A stretch of 64,000 nt of DNA from Gnetum montanum. Its lineage: Eukaryota; Streptophyta; Gnetopsida; Gnetales; Gnetaceae. Each line of letters begins with the position of its first letter. The first letter of the stretch is position 1. Where the stretch lies: NCBI GenBank assembly GCA_015680685.1, contig MNCI01035078.1:154685-218684 (forward strand), given 5' to 3'. Shown in pieces: positions 44,975 through 57,013 of the stretch. The notes beneath the pieces were generated by a model, which saw nothing but the letters and a program-made list of their open reading frames with translations, did not search any database and was not told where the DNA came from. A program made the position numbers and the translations under genes.

Positions 44975-46165
44975 TCCTGGCATGGAGCTATCCACTCATA
45001 GTAAACTCCTTTCTTAAGCAAATGTTGCATGGGCTGTAACTTATTTGTAACCATAGATATAAACCTATAAATAAATTGCAACCTACCTTGCAATCCTGAA
45101 GCTCCTTAAGTTTAGTGGGTGTAGCCAAGTTGGATATGGCCTTAACCTTATCATGATCGACATATATTCCCACTTCATATACTCAAATCCAAGCATCTTA
45201 CTAGCTTTGACACTGAAGACACACTTCTTAGGATTAAGTATAAGGTTATACTTGAGGCATCATTTAAGTACAAGGTCTAGGTCATGTGTATGATCATTGG
45301 CCACTTTGGACTTTACAACTATATCATCTATGTAATCATTGAGTAAACCTAGCATGTAATCATAGAAGATGTACATCATGGCTCTTTGGTAGGTTGCTCC
45401 TATATGCTTTAGGATAAAGGACATAATAGTGTAACAAAAGGTACCCCAAGGGGTCATGAAGGTTGTAATGAGTTGATGTTTTGGATTAATCCTAATCTAG
45501 CTATATCCTAAGAACCCATCCATAAAAGATAATAAGGCATGCCCAGCCATAGTATTAATAGGTTGGTCAATACTAGGAAAAGGGAAATCATCCTTGATTG
45601 TTGCCTCATTTAGGTCTTAAAAATCTATGCAAATATGAATAATCCCATTTTTATTAGAGACTACCACTATGTTGGACACCCATTCTATGTAATCAACAAC
45701 TCTAATGAAATCAACTTAGTATAGTTTTGTGATTTCATCACGAATTGATAAGGCCAAATCAAGTCTAATCTTGCAAATATTTTACTTAACTAGTCTAATA
45801 CTAGGATCTAGTATGATGTTATGTTGTACTAAATGTGGTTCTAGGCCTAGCATATCTTCATACAATTAGGAAAATGTCTTAATGTTGTCTTGAAAGACCT
45901 TGGTGATGTCTTAAGCTTGTTGAAGTTCTAGTCCAAAACTTAGTTTTAGGGTTTTCTTTTCACCACATGTCATGATAGGAAGCTCAACTAGAAATTCTTT
46001 AGTAATTTAGCTATCCTCTAGGTCAAGGGTTTTAACTAAGCTTTTAAGCCACTCTAGAGGTCTTTCTATCAAGGCTATGTGGTTGACAAGACTCTCAAAC
46101 TCAAGATCTAGGTAATCAAGATCAATGCATCATTCATCACCACTATGAGGCATACTTAGGCTCAA
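44975..46165 (-). pseudogene. Reverse transcriptase of element D
   Basis: The minus strand shows ICIDF and DLNEATIKDDFPFPSIDQ, FMTPWGTFCYTIMSF, GATYQRAMMYIFYDYMLGLL and the catalytic box DYIDDIVVKSK at 45457-45260, so the Asp pair is kept in YIDD. Thumb sequence around 45180-44988 is KELQDCKVGCNLF. Frame shifts and stops are frequent. Upstream lie a hairpin unit and then the long repeat array before the opposite-strand gene. Confidence 0.82.
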
Positions 46166-46459
46166 AGGAAAACTAACCTACTCCCAGGTACCCATATTCC
46201 AATCCTACATGTCCACCATAAGTACATTAAGTGGTACCTAGGTAAATATGAGTAAATAATGCCCCAATGCTATGAAATTATGAAAATACATGTTACTTCA
46301 ATCCCAAACAAATTGCAAACAAGACTAACCAAGTCTAGAGGAGGAAAACATAATGTAATAAGGCCATACAAAGGTCAAATAAAGTTCAATCAAGGTCTAA
46401 ACAAGTTGAAACATAATGGAGGCATGACAAATAAGGCACAATCTAGTCAATTGAGGCTA

Positions 46460-46525
46460 TGAGTTTGCTAGTTTAAGGCATTGGTAGGCCATGATGCAAG
46501 TTTTAGGCCTTAGCAAGCCATGGCT
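46460..46525 (-). repeat. Hairpin-plus-TTAAACTAG units of element D
   Basis: CTAGTTTAAGGCATTGGTAGGCC and CAAGTTTTAGGCCTTAGCAAGCC lie between RT and the opposite-strand gene. The stems are worn (GGCC/GGCC-like), and the position matches B and C. Confidence 0.6.
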
Positions 46526-46849
46526 ATATGGTGTCAAATGATGGTCAAGGAAGGTTAAACCTCATTATTCAACATTAATAAAAAGCTAAAAAAGGATAAA
46601 AAAGGCTATAATAAAGAAAATAAGGTGAATGCAATGAGATCAAAATGATGTATATGTTAATTAAGGTTAAAAAGGTATAACAAGGTTGAAATGGGTCAAA
46701 ACACTTTGAAATAAGGCCAAATCAAGCAAAATGAAGTACATATGATGAAACATGGTTAAAATAGATCAAAATAGATTACATACTTCCAATTTTAGGCCTT
46801 ATTAGATGATGGTTTAAGGCTACAAGTTTGATAGATGAGTTTGGGAATC

Positions 46850-49450
46850 TATTCAGATTATTTTGAGGCCTTTTAGGTGAAAAAAGCAAGGTTTTCAAGG
46901 TATCCACATTGGACCCACGCTGGTCAGCATGGGTTGGGTAACCTCCAGCATAGATGGAATAGTTAGGTGATTATCCAGGTTTATTTTGAGTACCTTTTGA
47001 CTCTTTATGGCTTTCATGGCCAACACAGTGGACTGGGGAAGGAAATAGATGAATTCTGACACCAATTTCATCCCTTGAAAATCCTCATTGAAACTTGGAA
47101 GTGCCACTCACATTGGCTAACATGGCCCCAGCATGGATACTAAAAGTACATTTTGTAACATCCAAAGAATCAAAATTAGGATCCCATGACCTTCCTAAAA
47201 AAGCGGAGGGCTAGATTAGTCAAGATTTGGTATTTTGGAGGTCAAAATTGGTGAAAAGTAGGACTTGAGGTTATACCCACCAAAGCCATGCTCACTAGCA
47301 TGGACAGGAGAGGGCTTGGTATGGATGGTCTAGATCTAGGTTGTGATAAGGTCAAATAGGATTAATTTTTAGTTGAGGCTAGGTTTTAGCAATTATGGGC
47401 TTCTTGCCAAGTTTTTAGACTATTTTAAGGAATTTTTTACTATTAAATCATGTTAGCAACTATACCCATGTTGAAGCAACATTGGCCAACATGGATCTAG
47501 CGTGGCTTAGTCGGGATGCTCTTGCTTTTTGATTTTGGGGTGGTCTGAGGATTAAATCGACCAAATGTATAGGCTTCTAGGGCTATAAACAGTAATTCCC
47601 AAGGTTTTTGATCAAATTTGGCTAGGTTTGAAGGTTGTTTGAGGTAATGCATGGTTATACCCCCTAAGCCATGCTAGGCAGCATTACTCCAACATGAATG
47701 AGGAGGCTTGGTGGGTTTCAAGATTAAAATGAGATTAAACAAGTGCAAACTCAAGGTTTTGGAATCCTAGGCTTTACTAATGTAGGTTTTTAGTCTCTAA
47801 GGATGTTGATCTGCTATCAAAAGTGGTAAAGTAGCACACCCACACTAGATCCATGTTGCCCAACATGGCTTAGGCCTTCCCCAACATGGATACCCTAAGA
47901 TATCAAGTTTTGATAGGTTTTGAAAAAGAAATTAACCATGCATGTGAGCTCCTAGGGTTGTTGGTGTCAAGGTCTAGGGTTTAGGATCAAAACCTGTTAG
48001 TTTTGAAGGTTCCTAGATGGTCTTGGAAGTTATCCCCCTTAGAGTAACATTGTGACCATGCTAGCCAGCATGGATCTAACATAGGTAATCTAAGGAGATT
48101 AACTTTTTGCTATTTTTGATTAGTTTTGTGAGGTTTGATGGTTTTTGAATGTGTTGATAGGTGAAGTCATTTTGATTCATCTATAACCCTCCATGGGCTT
48201 TCCTTAAGATACCCACACTGGCCAGCATGGGTAAGGGGGGTGCCCTATGTGGAAGTGGGAGTGGCCATGAAGAGAGATCAATTTTAGCAATTTTTGGCTA
48301 CCAGAGTTTTTGAGAAGGTTAGGAGGTTAACACATGTCAATCTTGATGTGAATCTTGGAATTTTTTGGCCATACCCCCTTCATCCACATTAAAGCAATGC
48401 TACCTAGCATGGATAGGATCCCCCCCAGTGTGACTCCACTTGGATTTTAGATTTTTACCACTTTTGGTAAGATTCAATAGGGTTTCAAAGCTACTGGCAT
48501 TTTAGGGGTTGAGGGTCAAGATCTAGTGTCAAAACCAACTACTCTGAGGGATCCTTAGTGTCTCAAGTAGTCATCTCCCCCTAAGCCATGTTGGGTAGCA
48601 TGGCCCCAACATGGATGGAAGTGGAACAATAACTTTCTACTATTTTTGATCGATTTTATGGCATCTAAAGGCTTTGGAAGGCTCTCATAAGGTTTAGTAT
48701 TTGACAAGGTAGGCTTCAAGGCTATTTTTGGATATGAAATGGGTTTTATGGAATAGCCCTAGGGCATCCATGTTGGGTAACATGGGTGGGAGGCTCACTA
48801 GCATGGGGAGGTTTCATGGTACAAAAATCAACTCATTTTTAGGTAGATCTAGGTTACTGAAGGCTAACAAGGTGTGTGAGAGTCAAAATATAGTAACTAG
48901 GTGGTCGATTTTGGTAGCTTAAGGTCACACCCCACCCATCCATGCTATAGCCATGTTGGTCAACATGGATGAAGCCCCCTAAACATGGATCCATTATATT
49001 TAAAAGTTTTAGGCACTTTCAATTAGGTTTGACAATGTTTCAAAGTTGCCAAGGATGACTGGAGGGGTTTAAGGCTATCTAGGCCCACTTTGGGGCCAAA
49101 TCAGGGCTTGGTGAGCACTAGAGGATGGGTATGGATGTCATACCCCCTTGGGCAATGATGCAAAAATATGGATAAGGCCTTGTTTAGCATGGTTACCCAT
49201 AGTGAAAAATTTCATTAAGAGCTTACTCCCTACTAAGGTCTACGGTTTGGTAGGATTGGTTGTAGCTACCAAAAATGGTAAGGGGGTAAGGTTATATGGT
49301 CAAGGGAGATGGATGAGGTAAGGACCCATGCTAGATCCATGTTCCCCAACGTGGGTGAGGGAGGGATAAGGTTGTAACTTACTTTTTTAACTTTCAAGAG
49401 GTCAAAACCTCAACATAGAATAGGTTTCCAAGCTTGAAACACATCATACT
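46850..49450. repeat. ~185-bp degenerate tandem array with CCATGCTGGCCAGCATGG palindromes, upstream of the D antisense gene
   Basis: About fourteen units. Each has a box like ATACCCCCTNAGCCATG, then YTRGCCARCATGGAT. Centres lie near 46920, 47125, 47297, 47490, 47685, 47865, 48067, 48220, 48400, 48605, 48785, 48965, 49185 and 49345. The rest of each unit is diverged. It fills the space between RT and the aORF start at 49829. No protein is encoded. Confidence 0.75.
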
Positions 49451-49828
49451 TGCGAGGCATTTGGTGGGGTCTAGATAAAAAAATCAAAATTTTGAAATTT
49501 TTTGCTAAGTTCCACCATCCCCAAAATTGGATAGACCTTTTTCCCTTTGCACTTCTAGTGCACCATGGGTTTCAATGCCTAGAATTGGCAACAAGGGCAT
49601 GTAAGAAGGCACCTAGGTTTTGATGTAGTTTTATTGGTAATCTTGTCCAAAAATCACACAAAACTCTCATTATTCTCTTACAGTGCATTGGGTCATAGCT
49701 CCATCAAAGATCTTGGTTTCAAGCACTTCTCATCCATAGTGTGGTTACCTCAAACTTCCCTCCAGGGCAATGTTGGAGCTATATCCATAAAATTTTCAAG
49801 CTTTTTCTTAGTGTTCATCATTGACATC

Positions 49829-52200
49829 ATGAAGCAAAGAGGTAGTAGGAGTTAGAACCTAGTCATTGAGGAGGTAGACATAATAGCCAAAGACACCCCC
49901 CACCTACCTCAACCTATTATAATTCAAGGTTCATCTATGGTCACCCCAAGGTAGGCCATTACTAGTCATTTTTGTTGTTTTTTGGCCATTTTTTGTGTTT
50001 TATATGGTCAAGGATGAGAGCATTTTTCTAGATCTAGGCCATTATGTTCCATAAAATCCAATCCTTTATTTTGATGTTCTTTACACATTTCTAAGGCTAT
50101 TCAGTCATTTAGGCCTCATTCTGTGCAAATTTCAAACTATGTGTTTGCTATTTTGGATCAATTTTTTACCAATTTTGTCAAAAAAGCAAGCATATTTGGG
50201 AAATTTTTTATTAAGAAATTGATTACAAATTATTAAATTCTAAGGTTTTTTATTTTTCAAATTATGTTTAAGGTTTCTATTGGCTCTGTTTTTTCTTGAT
50301 TAGGACTTGTAAAGAATAAGTCATAAATTTTTTGGCTATGTTGTATGGTTGTGTTTTCTACCATTTTCCATTTTTTTATATATGTTTATGACCTTTTTTG
50401 GATAAAAATTAGGGTTTTGTAATTTTTAAGATCATGGATGCATATGTTTCAATGTATGCTTTCAAACAGTGGTGGAATCACTCCATTTGGATGAATTTTT
50501 GGTGAATTTTCTATGAAACTCATGCAAAAAGGGTTTTTTGATGATAACTAGGTTCATGTTTGGTTGGCTGCATTTTTTGTTAAACTGACTATAAAGTTTT
50601 GTCTATTCTAGTTATGGATGTAAATTTCATTATTTCAAGATTCTAATAGTGGTGGAATCACTAAAATCAAAGTTAAAATGATTTTTTAATGAATTTTTTC
50701 TAAGGCTATACAAATTAGGGTTTGTTTTGGTTGTAGCGGTTTTACCCCTTGAAGATGGGTAATGTTGGCATATTGAATGATTTTTCTTGACAATGTCCCA
50801 TGCCTATAGAGATCCCTAAGAATGGTTTAAAACTATTTTTACATGTGTAAATTTTTTTTTGATAATTTTTGTATTTGATTTCCTAAGGCTATTTTCTAAG
50901 TTTTAAGTCTTGTTATTTAGACTTGGTCAAAAGGTTGTGGAATGTTTCAATGCATTGTAAGTTGATGGTGTAAAAATTTTCATGTCTTGGATGTAATTTT
51001 TAAAGATTTTAAGGCTATAATAATGTTGATTTTCAAATTTCTAATGAAATTTTGGCTAACACCCTAGAGTTTTTTACGAGGGCTAATATCATCCCTAACT
51101 AGGATACTTAGTAATATTTTTCAAGAAATTCCAAGTGTTGTGAAGTTGTTGCTATTTTGTACTAAATGCTATAAACATGGTTCTAATCAATGTGTATTTT
51201 TTTCCCATGCAAGACCCTTTTGAAGCCTATCCTTATAGTGGTGGAGTTGGTGGACATCCTATGTTGCATCAACTCCCCCAAAGGCCAACATCCCCGCCTA
51301 GATTTGGTTCTTACATATGGTGTTGGTCGAGGGTAAGGGAATTCCTTACTTACATCATACAAAGTTTTAATATGATAATGTGGTCACACTTAGCTACTGA
51401 TATGGTTGACATCATAGTGGAAACCCTACTACCTCAAGTGTTTAACCTAATCATCAAGTTCATAATTGACGATCCACAAACCCTAGCAACAAAGGATTTG
51501 GTGGACACTAGGGACACCATCGGCATATGCTACTTGTCCAAGATATGAAGCATGCTAGAGTATTCTTAGTATAATGCTGATAATACTCTAATGGTAGCAC
51601 ACAAAGTCCACACATTGTTTGATTTTACTCTTAGTATAATGCTGATAATACTCTAATGGTAGCATAGTGTACCATCTATAGTATTCTCTAACTTGTCAAT
51701 TTTGATGCACGTCTTTTAGGTATAGGGTTAGTAACCAAGGTTTGATTAGGAATGATCATACCTTGGTAGTGGCTCAAACTACATTAAGTGTTTTTACCAA
51801 AGGCCCGAAAATCAAAATCATTATGTATGATCAGTTAAGAGGAAATTTTAATAAATGCATTGATGTCTTCAACCCTATCTTTAAGAAGTGTGTAGCCACT
51901 TAAATAGCACGCAGATGGTGGATGAGCCCTAAGCACATTAAGGAGAAGACTGTTATTACTGGGACCTCCACATAAGCCTCACCGAACAAGAAGAAGAAAG
52001 GTAAGAACAAGGATGGTTTAATACATTATGTCTAATTTTTTTATGGTTACTTAGGTCTTAAGTGCTCTATGGTGTTAACTTATTATTATATTTTTTATTA
52101 TATCCTAGTCTTGCTAAATGCGCCTATGTCAATGTTAGGTGTTTGTTATTTTCTTACAAGACCTTCCACCTCTTTTGACGTCATCTTTGAGAATCATTGA
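49829..52200 (+). pseudogene. Antisense gene (aORF) of element D, exons 1-3 and start of exon 4
   Basis: E1 49829-49950 is 122 nt, the same length and phase (2) as E1 of C; it starts MKQRGSRS and ends in the donor GTAGGC. E2 begins at 51214 after TTTCCCATGCAAG and contains REFLTYIIQSFNMIMWSHLATDM then VDIIVETLLP, parallel to C. E3 51720-52000 (phase 1, donor GTAAGA) has GLIRNDHTLVVAQTTLSVFT, matching GLHEDDSGLPLVHIALEVF in C. After a possible acceptor at 52138, a short stretch resembles nothing and the gene is broken by unrelated DNA. The joining of E1 to E2 is off by one base, a probable indel. E2 holds a 35-bp duplication. No downstream exons are in the window. Confidence 0.75.
51565..51664. 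repeat. 35-bp direct duplication in exon 2 of the D antisense gene
   Basis: CTTAGTATAATGCTGATAAT and the following 15 bases occur at 51565-51599 and again, identical, at 51630-51664. In the first copy the translation continues the homology with C (NADNTLMVAHKVHTLF); the second copy is surplus. Confidence 0.8.
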
Positions 52201-55200
52201 ACTTAGAAGAAAGGGGATGAATAAGTTCCCCAAAATAAAAATTAACCAACCAATACACACACAAGATTTAATGTGGTTTCCCAACTTGTGTAGTCCACAC
52301 TCAAAGGGTAGTTCACTAGCATACCTCTAGACTTTTTTGCTCTCAAAATGTGGTTTGAAGGGTACCACACCTTGTACAAGCTCTAAGCTCTGCTCTAGAG
52401 TGATTTGATGCAATGAATCCGCTCAACCCTGCAAGGTCCTGATAAGCTTAGAATGTGGTTTCCAAGATCCCACAACCTTTACAAATTGAGCTCCACTCTA
52501 GAGTGTTGTGGTGCTACACCAACAATCAAACCTGTAGGATCCTAACAAGCTCAAGTAAGATGCCTTCCCACAAGAATCACATCAACCCCATAAGGAAAAA
52601 AAAGAGAACAACAATCACAAGAAAAGAATGCAATGAAATTTTTTAATCCATGTACTTTGAGATATAGCTCACTTTGACCAATTACAACAAATAAAAGATT
52701 ATACAATGAGAAATAATAATGATTACAATGATTGCTTGATAACTATAATTGATAGTGCACATTTCTTGCATGTTTCCCAATGGAATGAAGTCTTCTTATA
52801 GCCAATATGTTTTCAAAATCACCTTGGAATTTATGCAATGGCTATCTAATGATCCTTGGAGATGTCTTCTTCAAGACTAAGATGTCTTTCTACATCAGAC
52901 CTTCATTTGAGAGAGATTTCTTCATCACAAGGGAGACATCTCTAAGGAGACATCTTCTTCACAAGGGAGATATCTACTATTTCTAAGAGATGTCTTTTCT
53001 AGGTCTTGTTCAATTTTGGAAAAACTTATACTATTTTTGAAATATGTCTACTCTTTAGGAAAGAAATCTCTTCTATAGGGGAGACGTCTCTTCTATATGC
53101 CCCAAAAATAAAATAGCTTGTTTTGATGCCAAGAGCCTCTAGATGCCTCTAACCAAGTCCCCATAGATCCTATAACCTCCTAAACTCATCAAAATGAGTC
53201 AAAAACACTCCAAACATGCCAAAATAGCCAAGAATCTTCCTCAACAAAAATCAATACAAATAGACACATTTAACTTGAAATCTTTGTATTCGTTCATGCT
53301 TCCTGAGTCCTTATGATCTCAACTTTGCTTGTAAGTCCTTTTATCTTGCTCCTATAAACATAACAACATGTAAACATCCTTTGTTCTCCATCTTCCTTAA
53401 GGTTTTGACATACCAAATGGTCAACAATCTCCCTATTTTTGATAATGTCCAAAACTTGAGAAAATGTATTATTATAATCACAATATAGCTACTAAGCACT
53501 TCTCTCCCTTTTTGGACATGAACAAAAAGGGAATGAAGGACAAGAATGGCTCTAAGGGTCATAGTTCTAAGGATAATGTTATACTATAAGAAGCAAAATT
53601 TGTTACTAATGATATATTATTTTAGAATAAAAACATGTAGTTATGAAGAGCCATTGTATAATGAGTATAACCATTATCACATAAATCTCTTTCCTTGTCT
53701 GGACATCACTCAAAAGAATCTAAAAAACCTACAATAATGTTTCATGATATAAATGTGCATGACATAAAATCATTTTGCAAGAGAACCAGTTGAAGAGTAC
53801 GCATCTCATTAATTTCATATTGTTGATGAAGTAAAAGTAGTTTTTATTAAGAGTAGTTCTTCATCTGTTTGCAACAAGAAGCATAGTTGATCCAAGCCTT
53901 TCAATAGATATTCAAGAGCAAGTAACCTATCTCTAAACCATTGATACCATGATTCTATAATCATCCAACATTCTTTTGAAAATATCAACAATATGATAGC
54001 AATTTCATTGCAAGTGAGTTTAAAATATGCATATTCAACTTTTAAGACAAAGAAACACATCTAATCATGTTGAATATATTAAAATATCAAGCACAACCAA
54101 TCAACTTTTTATCCAAAAAAAGATTCCTAAACTAATATATGATAATCATATTAAAGGTAAAAAAAACATATGCATATACCTCATATCTTACCAAAAGAGA
54201 TCATGAACACCTAATCTAGTACAACATCTATTCTAGTACATCTCAATTCATATTTGCAATAAGGGCCTTAGGCACTTAAAAGATATATGCTCAACATACA
54301 AAAGGTCAGACAATAAATAGAGTTCATAGGTAAGTTTATATAACATATAAACTTCAAGAGCTTTTACCATAAAGTTCATCTTTCAATGAGTTAATAAATG
54401 TCCTCTTTTACAACATTACCAGATTAATATGTTCTTACTCATTTTTTGATCATGGAGAGAGGAAATGAAAGGACTCCCCCTACACTGATGACATCTTGAA
54501 AGATAATTAGTGATAGGTATAGGCTCCCCTTGCATAAATGATCTATCTTTTGAAACATCTATTGTAGATAGAGAGGTATACTCTTTTTGAGCCTTTTAGG
54601 TTCTTCAATCTACATATAATTTCTAAGATCAAGTATGAAAACTAAGGTCTCCCATTAGATATGTAAAAGAAAGTTTAAGAAATTCTCAAATATTGGTAAA
54701 ATACATTAAAATCCTTAGAAATCATCCCAAGAAAATATACATGAACATATACATGATAATTTCTTTTGAAAAGCTCCTTTTATCATATGACTTGTGAAGT
54801 TCATCAAAGGTACCAAAAACATCTTCTAAAATATAATGAAATTTGTAAACACATAATCATTGTCACAAGATATATAATGAAGATTTAATATAAAGCCTTT
54901 AGTTCAATAATTTCATGGGCACATTTTTAGACATACAAAAACAAGTATTCTAGTGAAGAATTCAAAAGATGATTTTTCAACAAAAACTTTTAAAATTATA
55001 TAAGTACCAAAAATATTCATTTAATTATAAGATTAATAACATAATTCTCATACATACACAAGATATACCATAATTTAAAATATTCTAACAATATAAAAAA
55101 TCCTTCTCTTGTAAGCACTTATCTTAACTTTTGTAGAATACTAAATCTAACATCCCAAAGCTTCAAATGAAGTAAGCATACATCAACAAAATTTAGTCTT

Positions 55201-55474
55201 TCCAAATTAAATATTGACACAACATTTTGCAAGTAATGAAATAAAAACTTACCTTGACTTACCTGACTTGCAACTGATAATTAAGATGCCTAGAGTTCTA
55301 GAGAATGAGATTTCTCTTTCGAGGTTTCTTTTCTTGCATAGACTTTGTTGATATCCATGGCTTGGCTTGCCTTTTTGAATTTGTTGGTATGAAAATTTTC
55401 ATTCTCATGATTCATCTTCTTGACTCTCCTACTTTCTTGAATCCTTTGTGATCTATCCTCTAATCTATTTTTCC
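52201..55474. other. AT-rich decayed DNA with a GAGACATCT cluster
   Basis: No gene recognised. At 52855-53095 many GAGACATCTC, AGATGTCTT and GAGACGTCTC words occur, some perfect palindromes. 53.5-55.4 kb is AT-rich with no long frame. This may be the body of the copia-like element whose gag remnant follows, but pol motifs are not visible. Confidence 0.45.
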
Positions 55475-56109
55475 CTACTCAAATTCCTTTCTTAGTGCAT
55501 TTTGATAAGACCAAGGAGTTTTGTGATATGTCCAGGTACTCATATGATAAAACTTTAAATTGCACTCCAATTGTTTATACCTAAACTTATTACAATAATA
55601 ACATCTAACCCTCCTATTATAGTAAGAGTGATTAGAATGATCAAAACTTTGAGGAGTCTTTTGATGGATAGGAGCTTCTTCTAAGGTAGTACCCTTCTTG
55701 GAGATTCCTTTAGATGGGATGAAGGTTGTGCAGGTTCTTCTTCTTGGGAACAACATCCAAATCCACTTTTATCTTGTGGACTTCATCCTTATCTAGGAAC
55801 CATTCAAAGGGACTCTTTCCCTTTAACCAACCTCTCATTCACAAGATTTGTATATGCAATTTCTTTCTTAGACTACTCATAGGACAAGGTTAATTTTTCA
55901 TTCTTAGTCCTTAGGTCTAAGATTTCTTTTGTAAGATTAGAAATTGTTGTATTTAATAATGAAATTTCTTGAAACTTTGTTTTAACTTTCTTGTTCAACT
56001 TTGTACAAAGATTTTGAAAAGATAAAAGTTCATTACATAATAAATCAAACCTCTCATCCTCATTAAGTTCATCATCTAAGGTGTGAGCATCATCATCGGT
56101 GAGAGCCAT
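55475..56109 (-). pseudogene. Ty1/copia-like gag remnant
   Basis: Two minus-strand pieces. 56109-55873 reads LDDELNEDERFDLLCNELLS then a coiled-coil-like Lys/Glu-rich run. 55756-55475 contains VRCYYCNKFRYKQLECNLK, a zinc knuckle of CX2CX4HX4C type with the His changed to Tyr. This spacing and the acidic helical segment before it are typical of plant copia gag. The two pieces are in different frames. A nucleic-acid-binding role is known for the family; this copy is dead. Confidence 0.6.
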
Positions 56110-56639
56110 ACAATTTTATGTCCCTGAGTGATCCACAAGACCATCCAAGGTGTTTCTAATCCCTTTTTCAAGGGTTGTAGGATCTAAGGTAAACTATTTC
56201 ATCAAAGATCTTTAATTTCCAATGCTGAACTTATCCAGTGCTACATTCTCTATTCCATCTTTGTTGTAGTTTCAACGTTTTTTACACATTTGCCACTATT
56301 TTTTGCATTTCTACTAAGTGTTATTGACATCACATTGGCTCATAGACATCATGTCATTTTCTCTTTGTGACCTCTACATCATTTTCCAAATAGATTTTAT
56401 CACTAACTCCTTTCTACATGCCACACAAAAACTTTTGACATCATGTTAAAACTCTATGATTTTGAGATTTTCTTTTAAACCAAATTTCTTTATCTTCTGT
56501 TTCGAGTGCAAACCTATTTTTAAGAATAAGCTGATAGACTAGTAACATCCTTATGAAGTCAAAAACAAATTGTACAATCATTAATATGGCTTCATCAATT
56601 GCTTCACACATCTCCAAAAACTAGAAGTTGCTAGATCTC

Positions 56640-57013
56640 AAGAGGAATGAGGCCTTTTCAAGTGGGCTTAGCCTAACAAACTATAAGGTAGCCTATGCAA
56701 AATAGGAACTTGGTTATTATTTGACTACTAATATGATCAAACTCATAATAAAGTATGATTAGGCTCATAATCTATCATATTTCCTTCCTAATCCTAATCA
56801 CCCCATTGAGCTAGATGATGAGGAAGCCAAGGATCTAGTAGATTTTGTTATGGAATAAGAGAATGTGTAGGGGAAAGCTCATCTACATATTGAAGAAGCT
56901 AGGATGAAGAGCATCCTAGATAAACCTCTTAGTCCTCATGACACTCTTAGGACAAGGAGAGGTTGTGTTTTTTCTGAGTCTAACATCTATCTGACAAATA
57001 AGGATAGGGAGTA
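56640..57013 (+). pseudogene. Unidentified coding relic
   Basis: A plus-strand frame with a few stops reads LTNYKVAYAK, YYLTTNMIKLIIKYD, YFLPNPNHPIELDDEEAKDL and MKSILDKPLSPHDTLRTRRG. Codon-like regularity suggests former coding, but I recognise no family. It lies right of the copia gag remnant and on the opposite strand to it. Confidence 0.35.

Noticed and set aside
46850-49450. The D array as a centromeric satellite
   Set aside because: Units are too diverged and too few, and the array sits precisely between RT and the antisense gene of one element.
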